A DNA stretch of 64,000 nt from Catenaria anguillulae PL171 (Eukaryota; Blastocladiomycota; Blastocladiomycetes; Blastocladiales; Catenariaceae): assembly GCA_002102555.1 (NCBI GenBank), contig MCFL01000089.1:31439-95438 (forward strand), given 5' to 3'. Positions 11,488-20,947 of this stretch are shown in pieces. The position numbers and the translations under genes are program-made. Position 1 is the first letter of the stretch. Every line of letters begins with the position of its first letter. The notes below the pieces were generated by a model. It did no database searches. It was not told where the DNA came from and was given only the letters and a program-made list of their open reading frames with translations.

Positions 11488-13767
11488 ATGTCGCCCGTTG
11501 CCATTGACCACATCCCGATCGGCATTGACCTCGACGACGATGCCGCCCTCGACGCGGTCCTGGACTACTCGGACATTGTTGCCCAGCTCGACACGCCCCT
11601 CAACGACCCCTTTGACACGGTCCTCGTCATTGACGGCGCCCCGATCGTCGACGAGGGCAAGCGCGACAAGCTCTTCTCGGTGATTCGCAAGCAGTTTGCC
11701 AAGGAGGGCGCAAAGATCAAGGAGAATGGCTTCCACATGCCCATGGAGGAGACGCCCAAGGGCAAGCTCATGTCCAAGGGCTTTGTCTTTGTCGACTTTG
11801 AGACTCCCGCCGACGCCGAAAAGGCTCTCAAGGACCTCCAGTTCTTCAAGTTCGACAAGGCACACACCTTCTTCCTCAACCGCTTTGCCGACGTCGAAAA
11901 GTACTCGACTGTTCCCGACGAGTGGAACGAGGAGGCAGCCGTGGGCCCCGCCCCAGAGTACAAGGAGCAAGGTTTCCTCCGCGACTGGCTCCTTGACCCC
12001 TCTGCGCGCGACCAAATCGCTGTTTTCAACCGTGACACGGTCTCGTTGCTCTGGTCCAACAAGGACAAGAACCCCGATGTCGTGCACGAGCGCGAGCGCT
12101 GGACCGAGGGCTACGTTGCCTGGTCGCCGCGCGGTTCCTACTTGGCCTCGGTGCACCGCGCTGGTGTCGCCATTTGGGGATCAAAGGCGATGGACCGTCT
12201 CCAACGCTTCCACCATCCTGGTGTCCGCTTCATTGACTTTTCTCCTCTCGAATCCTACCTCGTCACCTTCTCGCCCGAGCCGCTCCCTGCCGTTGCTGCG
12301 GGTGACACGTCCAAGCCCTGGGGCCCCGAATCCGCTGGCCACCACGTGTGCATCTGGAACATTCGCACTGGCCGCGTGCTCCGGTCCTTTGCCCTGACGT
12401 CCGAGGAAATCGCCACAAAGAATGTGCCGTGGCCGCTATTCAAGTGGTCCTGGGACGAAAAGTACTTTGCGCGCATTGTGGGCAACGCAAAGATCACCGT
12501 GTATGAGGCGCCGTCGATGGCCTTGCTCGACAAGAAGAGCATCAACTTGCCCGGTGTCACCGAGTTTGAGTGGATGCCCTACACGCCCGAGGAGGAGCCC
12601 GAGCAGGCGGCGGGTGCGAATGCGGATGGCAAGAAGAAGAAGCACGGGCCCGCTCAGCAAAAGCGCAACATCGCCCCGCCCCACGTGCTCGCCTACTTTA
12701 TCCCGCAAACCGGCACCGACAACCCTGCCCAGCTCGCACTCATGTCGCTGCCCAACCGCCAAATCATTCGCTCCAAGCAAGTCTTCTTTGGCACGGGCGC
12801 AAAGATTCACTTCCAGCCCCAGGGCGACTACCTCTTGTTCAAGGTGGACCGCACCAACCGCTCGGGCAAGGCCAGCTTTGTTTCGCTCGAGGTGTTCCGC
12901 CTTCGCGAAAAGGACTTCCCCGCCGACTCTGTCGAGATCCAGCAAATCATCACTGCGTTTGGCTGGGAGCCCACGGGCAACCGTTTTGCTGTCATCACCA
13001 CATCGGACACGCCCAGTGCTGATCTCGACATCAAGACGGTGCTCGCCGGTGCCCCCGGCAAGATGACGGCCCACATTTACGAGGTCGAGGCTGCCCAGGA
13101 AAAGAAGGGCAAGCAAGCGGCCGTGCCCGGCGGTGTCAAGCTCGTCAAGGCCCTGGAAAAGAAGTCTGTCAACTCGGTCTTCTGGTCGCCCAAGGGCCGC
13201 TACGTCGTGTTTGCCGGTCTGCGCAACCTGCAAGGTGTGCTCGAGTTTTACGACATTGATGCGGGCGCAGATGCTGCAAAGGACGCGTCCATGACTGCCA
13301 CGACGGCCGTCAACGGCACCGAGGTGACGACCATCAAGGACGTTGAGCAAATTGCTCTGCTTGCCGCCAACGACCACCACGGCGCCACGGACGTTGCCTG
13401 GGACCCGACGGGCAGGTATGTCCTGACGTCCGTGTCCATGTGGGCCAAGTCGGCCGACCAAGGGTTCCACCTGTGGGACATGCGTGGCGCCCTGCTCAAC
13501 AAGCAGTCGCGCGAGCAGCTCAAGCAGGCCCTTTGGCGCCCGCGCCCCGCCACACTTCTCAGCAAGAACAAGCTCAAGAACATTCGCAAGAACATTAAGA
13601 ACTATGTGCGTGAGTTTGAGATTCAGGACGCCCAAGAGTCGTCGGCCTTGTCGGCGGCCGAGCTCGAGGAGCGCAAGCGCTTGTTTGCCGAGTGGTACAA
13701 GTTCAGGTCCCAGGCGCTTATGGCGGTGGATGCTGTCGAGGAGCACGAGACCATTGTGCAGTTGTGA
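11488..13767 (+). CDS. EIF3B: Eukaryotic translation initiation factor 3 subunit B (Prt1)
   Basis: Core scaffold of eIF3, which binds the 40S subunit in translation initiation. A single intronless ORF encodes 759 residues. An N-terminal acidic segment is followed by an RRM (DTVLVIDGAP, KGFVFVDFETPADAEKAL; residues about 45-125). A beta-propeller follows (LLWSNKDKNPDVVHERERW, YVAWSPRGSYLASVHRAGV, VWSPKGRY-type repeats) and a C-terminal helix (EWYKFRSQALMA) of the type that binds eIF3i/g. I chose the ATG at 11488 (ATGTCGCCC after CACCACC); an in-frame ATG at 11443 would add 15 residues with no family counterpart. Lack of introns and biased C-ending codons suggest high expression. The opposite strand carries a long shadow ORF. 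Confidence 0.95.
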   Translation: MSPVAIDHIPIGIDLDDDAALDAVLDYSDIVAQLDTPLNDPFDTVLVIDGAPIVDEGKRDKLFSVIRKQFAKEGAKIKENGFHMPMEETPKGKLMSKGFVFVDFETPADAEKALKDLQFFKFDKAHTFFLNRFADVEKYSTVPDEWNEEAAVGPAPEYKEQGFLRDWLLDPSARDQIAVFNRDTVSLLWSNKDKNPDVVHERERWTEGYVAWSPRGSYLASVHRAGVAIWGSKAMDRLQRFHHPGVRFIDFSPLESYLVTFSPEPLPAVAAGDTSKPWGPESAGHHVCIWNIRTGRVLRSFALTSEEIATKNVPWPLFKWSWDEKYFARIVGNAKITVYEAPSMALLDKKSINLPGVTEFEWMPYTPEEEPEQAAGANADGKKKKHGPAQQKRNIAPPHVLAYFIPQTGTDNPAQLALMSLPNRQIIRSKQVFFGTGAKIHFQPQGDYLLFKVDRTNRSGKASFVSLEVFRLREKDFPADSVEIQQIITAFGWEPTGNRFAVITTSDTPSADLDIKTVLAGAPGKMTAHIYEVEAAQEKKGKQAAVPGGVKLVKALEKKSVNSVFWSPKGRYVVFAGLRNLQGVLEFYDIDAGADAAKDASMTATTAVNGTEVTTIKDVEQIALLAANDHHGATDVAWDPTGRYVLTSVSMWAKSADQGFHLWDMRGALLNKQSREQLKQALWRPRPATLLSKNKLKNIRKNIKNYVREFEIQDAQESSALSAAELEERKRLFAEWYKFRSQALMAVDAVEEHETIVQL

Positions 13768-14216
13768 TTCGACTTGTCTAAGTTTTCTTGATGTGTAATG
13801 GTTTGGTCTCTTGATGCAATGATCCTGTTGCTCGATAACTGTTGGATCGTTGATCATGACTGATTGAAGTCACATGATAAGGAGGTAGTACGATTACCAG
13901 AAATGCAACCAAATCATAGACAAGAAACAAGCGAAGGGGTAATACTAACAGAAAACAAGAGCAACAGAGAGAATGACTGACCATTCCAGAGCAAATATGG
14001 TAACGCAAAAGAAAGAAACGAGAGACAAGAACAAACAATGAGAGTAGAGCAGTCAACAATATCGTCGGCCAAAAGTCAAACTATGGGGCGAGTCGAAAGA
14101 AATTCGACGAGAGGGCCATGGCGAGACGAGGCATCAAGTTGGTGTGTGTGTGTGTGGGGCAAGTGAGTGGTACTCTAAATCAACAACTTTCAACGCAGCC
14201 GCAATACTGTCGCACA
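13768..14216. other. Convergent 3' intergenic region (eIF3b / PKA-C)
   Basis: 449 bp between two 3' ends. It contains A/G-rich stretches and a short GT dinucleotide run near 14140-14155. No coding signal is seen. Confidence 0.4.
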
Positions 14217-15683
14217 TTAGAAATCCTTGAACAGCTGCGCATACGGGTCAGGCTGCACCTTGCCGTACGGCTCGGCCTCCTCTGGGTACGCATCAAAGTT
14301 TGACGTGTCGCCCTCGCCGCGGTTTGGCGGCGTGTACGGTGGCGGGATTTGGCGATTGTACAGCTTGTTCCAATCGAGCCCTGCAAACCATTTGTGCATC
14401 TTGATATCCTTGGACCCGCCCTTCAAGTTTCCATACCGCTTGGTCAAGTCGGTCGTCAGCAGCCGCTTGAGCAGATCTTTTGCTGCCGGGTCAAAGTGCG
14501 ACGGCCACTTGATCTTGCCCTGCAAAATCTTTTCGTACATGCGCACATGGTCCTCGTCGTAGAATGGTGGGTAGCCCGCGAGCATTTCGAAAATCAGCAC
14601 GCCCAGGGCATACCAATCGACCGCACGGCCGTAGCCACGCGATTGAATGATTTCGGGCGCAAGGTAGTCGGGCGTTCCACACAACGTCCAGGTGATGTCC
14701 GGGACGTGTTTGGCAAATCCGAAATCGGTAATCTACATGTCGAGAGCAAAATGAGTGAACGATGGATAGGGTCTGTGGCGTTTGCCCGTTTGGGAAGAAG
14801 GATGAAGATACCTTGACGTGGCCTTGGGCATCAAGGAGAAGGTTTTCTGGCTTGAGATCACCTGTGAGGGACAGAAAATCTGTTAGGTTCGAGTGCGGTT
14901 TTTGGCGGAACGCAAACAAATCGTACGGTAAATGATGTCCTTGCTATGAAGGTACTCGAACGCGAGCACGACTTCGGCGGCGTAGAATTTGGCGACATTG
15001 TTGGAGAAACGCTGTTGCACAAGCGTTGGTGAGTATTCTTTTCTGATCTGAACGAAGTCAAAAAGTATTCTCGAACGAACCTGGGACCTCCGCAAATACG
15101 TAAACAACTCACCACCCGTCACATACTCCATGATCATGTACAAATTTGCCGAGTCCTGGAAGCTCGAGTGCAGCGACACCAAAAACGGATGATCAATCTG
15201 CTCGAGAATATTCTTCTCGTTGAGCGTGTGCTCGACCTGCTTGTGCTTGACCACCTCGGCCTTCTTGAGGACCTTCATTGCATAGTACTTGCCCGTTGAG
15301 CGCAAGCGCACAAGATGCACACGTCCAAACGATCCAGTCCCCAGCGTTTGCCGCAACTCGACCTCGGCCAAGGTCGTCTTGCGCCTGCGGCGCTCGGCTT
15401 GCGCGTCAATGGCTCCACCACTGGGTGGTGTGAGGGAATAATCCGTGTTTGTGTGTGCGGCTGCAGAGAGTTTTTGCGCGTGCAGGATGCTGCCAGACGT
15501 GGATGGACCCGTGGCTCCGCTTGTAGGCGACAATTGGGATGAGGAGGAGGCGTTTGCTCCGGATGACGCCGCTGTTCCAACGCCGAGTGTCGGTGATGAT
15601 GAATTGACGGCCGTGGATGACCCCTGGTCTGAAGCGCCGGGGTCCTTTTTGGTCTTTGCCATGAGTTTATCGATGAGCGTCAT
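14217..15683 (-). CDS. cAMP-dependent protein kinase catalytic subunit
   Basis: AGC-group kinase. Exons 15683-15081, 15011-14927, 14861-14812 and 14732-14217 encode 417 residues. A Ser/Thr/Gly-rich N-terminal extension of about 105 residues precedes the kinase, as in many fungal PKA-C proteins. Motifs: [12 protein letters not shown] (Gly loop), YAMKVLKK (Lys), [10 protein letters not shown] (across splice 2), ITDFGFAK, and [16 protein letters not shown] (T-loop Thr and the PKA-type LCGTP). The C-terminal tail ends QLFKDF, an FxxF hydrophobic motif ending at the stop like PKA itself, rather than the phosphorylatable motif of Akt/S6K. It should be controlled by a cAMP-binding regulatory subunit, which is not in this window. 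Confidence 0.93.
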
Positions 15684-16437
15684 GGTGAATCGAGGAGTAT
15701 CAGGCTAATCGACAGTTGAAGAGTCGAAGAAAAAAAAATTGGTGGGGCCGAGTTTTGCGAGTGAAATTTCAGAGGTTGGATGTGAGATGCGCAGTGAAGC
15801 CGCAGCAAGAGTGCAACTCAGCGTATGCAGAAATGCGTCGACAAGTCAAGGTGCGGCGATGCAGCGTGTCCACACCCGGTCTGTCCGTTGACGAATGGTT
15901 GGACGGATGGATCGGGATCGCGAGTCGGTTGTTGGTGACGATGGCAGATTGGCGACAGCGGCAATGGGCAAAGCGACCCGGCGGGTAGGCGCAGAGAGAG
16001 GGTTCTGAGTCGAATGCGCAAGCTTCTATTGTGCCAAGTAGAGTGCATGGAGCGGAGCTGGACCGCGAACGTTGCTTGATATCATGTCAAGATTGTTCGA
16101 CTCGCGCAAACAAAAGCCAGCAGACACAAAAGCAAATCGTCATCACGTCGTCGGCCCGTGCTGTGATCCTCCGATCTACTAGCACCACATTGCAGCGTGA
16201 TTCATTGGCACCTGAAGCTCTCTCAGTTACGGTGGTGGCAGCGAGGCCAGGCCAGGCCCCGGCCGAGCGTCCGTGCCCACTGCAGAACGACATGGGATCG
16301 ACTTTCGGCAAGACATCAATGAGGCACGTCATTCGTCCTAAGTTTACTCGTCCCTGCACTCGACATGTGCATGGGCATGCGAACACGTTCTCGGATCGTT
16401 GGACAATTGACATATAAATCATGGAACAAACGTTTTC
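15684..16437. other. Intergenic: PKA-C upstream and GPAA1 downstream
   Basis: 754 bp between two minus-strand genes, holding the PKA-C promoter and the GPAA1 3' UTR. I see no supported gene or RNA in it. Confidence 0.4.
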
Positions 16438-18388
16438 CTATACCCGATATGTCAGCAAGCGGGCCCAAACAATGCTTAGCGACCCACAAATACCCCACAC
16501 GACCCCTGACCCCGCCACGCCAATCAGCTCACCCACAACTTCCTTTGCCAATACTAATTCGGGAACTGCCACCATGTCCGCCGCGAATGCCATGATGCGA
16601 TACGCAATCACCGGGTGCAAAAGCAGCACCGCCACCCATCGCATCGCCCGTAACCGACGCATATCACTCCCAAACACGAGAATCCACGCTGGTGCCAGTA
16701 ATGCCGTCGCAGCGGCTCCTTGGCCAAAATTGATGATGGCCAGCGACGAGACAACTGCCGACGAGACAATCAACCCAAAACATATCAAGAGCTGCGCAGC
16801 CCGCTGCGACATGGGCGGCAGCATGAGCGCGATTCCAATCGCCGCAACGAGCACTGGCCAGCCAAGGTCAAGTTGCGAAAGATATGTCAATGCGAGCCCA
16901 GTTGCACAGGCAATGGCAAGAGTGACCAGCGGAACTCCTATGGCACGCTCGTTGAGTGTGAAATCCGAGGGAGCGTCAGTTGCCGACGAGTTGGAGGCAG
17001 CGCTCGCCTCGGGTGATTCTGAAATGAGCCACAGGCGAATGGCTTTGATGAGCATGGATGCGTTGACGAGGCAGACGGATGGGAGGAAGAACATCATGGA
17101 CGAAAAGTGGTGGGACGACGACGGGATGTAAAAGAGGTATGAGTGATGGAAGCGTTCAAGGAGGTTGTTGAGTGACCTGAATGAGGATTCGATGATACTG
17201 AAGAAGCAGTCCAGTCAGCACGGGTCATCATGCGTCTATTGACCAGCTGCGAGACGTACATGGCGATGGTGTTGATGGAATTCATGCCATAGCCCTCGGC
17301 ATCGGTTACGCCGTGCAACGTGACAGCATCCACACCAAACTTGCGAAACACTCCGTGAGGCCCCCGCGGCTGCTGCTGTGCCTGGCGCTTGAGAGCATAC
17401 AGAATACGGCGCATTGTGATGGAGTAGTCGTGATCATCGCCGATGGCCAGTTCGCCCTCGCCATGGAATGAAATGGGAACGTGACTGGATTGTGCGACGC
17501 GGTAAAATGTGCTGACGAGATCCATGTTGGGTTGCTGCCCATGAAAACCGTCTGAAGGCGAGTCTCCGCGTGAGAATAGCATGGGATAGGGCGAAAATCT
17601 AACCTGCAACATACCATATTCAATGCCAATGCCTTTAACGTGAAACTCGGAAAAGTCGAGGTGGACAGCTGCCTGGACGCTGCCAGCATGAGCCATGGGC
17701 GTTGGCGACGGCATGACTGACGATGCGGACGAATGATATGCTTGAACCCATTGCTCTACGCCGTAAACGTCGGGAGCAAAGACAAAGACCACGTCCTTTG
17801 CCCAATAGGAGAAGCGCCGCCAAAACTTTGCAAGCGCAAGGGTCAGAAGCGATCCGTAGATATTGCCTGTTGCTCAACGGGTCAAGATGAGTGAAAATTG
17901 AAGGATTTGCTGATGAAGAATCAGAAACCCAGCAACGTACGGGAACCGCTGCGTTCATTGTCCCAAGAAGTGCTCAAGACGAGGGCCTCTGACCCATCAG
18001 CACGTGGAGCGCGCAAAATGGCGTAGACTGCTTGACAGTCGGGGAGCGTGGTGTTGGCCCGACAAGGATACGGCAACCTGTGGGTCTCGTAGCCCATGGC
18101 ATTCAAGTGACCATAAACCCAACGCATGGCGTCGGTGGTCGGGAGAACCTGGGCCGACGTGTCGAGGTCGTAAATGAGCTGGTAGTCATTGTACGAGAAG
18201 TGCGTGTGGATCTGGGCCGGGAGCAGGGCGTTTTCGGAGATGTAGGACCGCGGCCGGAGTGGATCTGTCGGGAGCAGCAGGAAGGCAACGACGCCGGCAA
18301 TGGCCAGCAGTGCCGACAAGGTGGTGGCGGCTTTGGCAAAGGCGCGCAGTACTTTGACGCGGCGGATCAGGCGGTTGACTTGCTTCAT
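16438..18388 (-). CDS. GPAA1: GPI transamidase subunit GPAA1 (Gaa1)
   Basis: Subunit of the ER GPI-transamidase that attaches GPI anchors to proteins. Exons 18388-17941, 17866-17615, 17551-17260 and 17197-16438 encode 583 residues (human about 620). An N-terminal membrane segment (ALLAIAGVVAFLLL) is followed by a luminal M28-peptidase-like domain: AVYAILRAPRADGSEALVLS, then FSYWAKDVVFVFAPDVYG (human IYWAKDIVFLV), then GFHGQQPNMDL and MNSINTIA. The HHSYLFY segment follows, and the last exon has several hydrophobic membrane helices. Each splice restores a conserved Gaa1 block. An in-frame ATG at 18553 would add 55 residues without a family counterpart. It is divergent from ITFG2 across 238 bp. 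Confidence 0.92.
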
Positions 18389-18626
18389 GGTGTGCAGCAG
18401 AATGCCCAAGCTGTTGACTTGATGGACTGGACATCCATGGTACAGTATTCCATCCATTTCGATACCATCGACGACCGTCATACCAGGTAGCGGCCGTCTG
18501 GCCCGCGCACGCCGAAGCAAACCCCGCATCGAAATGATCTTGTCGAATACCAACGCCCATCATGATGAACCCAAATGCAATGCCAAACCGGCCCATTGAG
18601 AAGGACTTGAAGCAAATCGAATCGGA
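18389..18626. promoter_or_regulatory. Short bidirectional promoter between GPAA1 and ITFG2
   Basis: Only 238 bp separate the two divergent start codons, so both promoters must overlap or abut here. No TATA box was seen by eye. Confidence 0.4.
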
Positions 18627-20715
18627 ATGCCCGCCCGTACCGTCACCCTGCCCAACCATGGTACCGTATGCAAGTGTTTCCCGCCACGTCCACGTCCACG
18701 GCCGTGTCCACGTCCTCGTCTCCTGTCTCACGGCCGAGCAACTCCTCCTGTTGACCTTTCTATACTACACATATGCAGTGCAATGGATCTTTCGCGGCAA
18801 CATGAACGCAAACGCCATTGCGATTGGCGATGTCGACAACGACGGGGTTCGTCCGTTCGTCCTTGGCCCATCCACATGCTTGATTGACATCTCACGACCC
18901 AACGCTTGTTTCCGTCGCCCAGCTCAACGAAGTCGTCGTCGCATCAATTCATGGCCAATTGTCGGTTTTCAAGTACCTCACCGGCAACGGCTCGTGGCCT
19001 AATCATTCCGACCAAGACCCGTATGCAGATGACCAGGAGCATCTACTCGACTCGATTGACGACGACCACGCCGCTTGGTGCTGTTCCCCAGGCTCTACCG
19101 TTCCTTTCGGAGAGCCTTGGCTGACGGCCAGTGGTCTTGGTTCTATTACGAGTCTGTCTGTTGGGGACATTGCTTCCAAGGGCCACAATTCCATTGTTGC
19201 AGTATCCGCAGAGGTACGCAACACCTTGATTCCCTCGTGCTCGGCCCTCATTGTTTCCCACAAACGGCCACACTGGACACTGTCCACCACAGGGATCAAT
19301 TCATGTCTTCAATGTCCAGCTCATGGATACTGGCAAACGGGAACTCGTTCCAGTCCTATGCACCCCAGCGCCACTCAACGTTTGCCGGATGCTCATTGCA
19401 GACGTTGGTAATTGACACCGCCGTTGGCGCTGCATTTCAGCCCATACACTCACGCTTTGATTCAACCTCTAGATGGTGATGGCACCAACGAATTGGTTCT
19501 CGCACGCACCGACCGACAAGTTTACGTTTTTCAAATCCATCTTCCCGCCACTTACCAAGACGGTCCTGCGGAACAATCATTGTCGTCCCAAGCTTCATAC
19601 CCGACCCTTCATGCCAAGACCTCCAACATTCTCGCAGCAGCCGCAGCCAACCCGGCTCTATTTAGCTCCCCGTCGTCTTCTGCTTCCAGTACTATTTCAG
19701 GAACAATCCGCTCGCGTCGCCGCACAATCACCGCTCCACCAATCCCTCTGACCCCCGGGGACTCGGCGCACCTACCAAATGTCCCACCTCCCACGCCCGC
19801 GATCGGCCGCACGATGCAGACGTCAAATCCGCAATTGGAGATCAAGTCACGCCACGGATTTCCTGGGCAAGTCGGATCACTCGCGCTCCTCGTCAGACAG
19901 ACACAGCGGTCGCTCCTCGTTTCCCAGCCTAGTGGAACCTATGTGGCTATTGAAAAGGATGGTAATCAATCGACTGTGTCAATTGTTCCTCCGCGGGTCG
20001 GGTTTGATTTGTCACCAACGTCACAAACTCCTCGATCCAACGAGAATTCATACCTGGAGTCGCTCAACCGAGCAATGTCCTTTCAGGTTTGATTTCGAAT
20101 CTTGCTCCATTTGCAGTCAACTGGAATTAACCACGTTTTCTGTTTCCACAGCCCGTTCGCTACTCAACAAGCGACTTGGACCCGACGCCAGGAACGCCAT
20201 CAACCAGCCAATTCACTGGCCAAGTCGGAACCGAGGTTGTCGTCTTTCCGAGTGATCCGGCGGATCCATTCTCGGCCGATACGCTTTGCGTCGTTACTGC
20301 TGACGGCACCCTCACGTTCCAGTTCCCCGACGGAACCGCCCGCAGCGCGGATTTGCAAGTCAACCATCAGCTCCTGCACGCCACCCGTATTGAAAACATT
20401 ATTGTCCTTTGTGCATTCGATGGAACGACCTATCTTGTTGACCCAACGCTCCAAGCCGTTCAAATCATTGGCGCACCGCGCACCGCGGCATTCACGGCAG
20501 GCCAAATTGGCGTGTGTCCCGGTGTTTCACGACCGTGTTTGATTTACGCTGGGTTCGAGAATGGGATTCGAGTCGTGTATGATCGGGCTCTCATGTCGCA
20601 TCTGGCGCATTTGGGGGTGCAACGGGCATCTCAAGCGGTTCCCGAGGTGGCGCACTTGACACCTGCCCAGTTGAGTGAGCTCATCTATGGGGTTGCTCAA
20701 CAATCTGTAGAGTGA
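18627..20715 (+). CDS. ITFG2: ITFG2-like beta-propeller protein (KICSTOR subunit homologue)
   Basis: In animals ITFG2 is part of KICSTOR, which tethers GATOR1 to lysosomes to restrain mTORC1 (family knowledge). Six exons (18627-18660, 18779-18846, 18923-19213, 19293-19407, 19473-20086, 20152-20715) encode 561 residues; human is 447. FG-GAP-type blades: AIAIGDVDNDG, then LNEVVVASIHGQLSVFK; SLSVGDIASKGHNSIVAVSAEG; and MLIADVDGDGTNELVLARTD (human ISDIDGDGCRELVVGYTD). The C-terminal half matches human closely: DGTLTF, VNHQLLHATRIEN, CAFDGTTYLVD, PCLIYAGFENGIRV. An insert of about 110 residues, Ser/Pro-rich, in exon 5 accounts for the extra length. The 34-nt first exon is the least certain part; it is chosen because MPARTVTLPNHVQWIFRG then resembles the human N-terminus. 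Confidence 0.85.
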
Positions 20716-20947
20716 GCGTGCTAGTGTATGATTGATTCCATCATGTAACTGTTTTTCTTCTTTTACCTTGATTGATTTTGGAAGACCAAAGCAATTCGGT
20801 ACACAGGTAAACGACAAGCTAAACTTGCCAACAACAAATAATCATGACAAATACGCAACCAAGAAGCAGCTCAATACGAATAATAACGCTCTATGCCCTT
20901 GTGCGCCATTCTCAACATTTCAGAACATGTCCACATTGCCTTGTTAT

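Noticed and set aside
12436-13857. 473-codon minus-strand ORF
   Set aside because: Exact antisense of the eIF3b coding sequence; its Leu/Gly/Arg/His-rich composition is what strong codon bias on the other strand produces.
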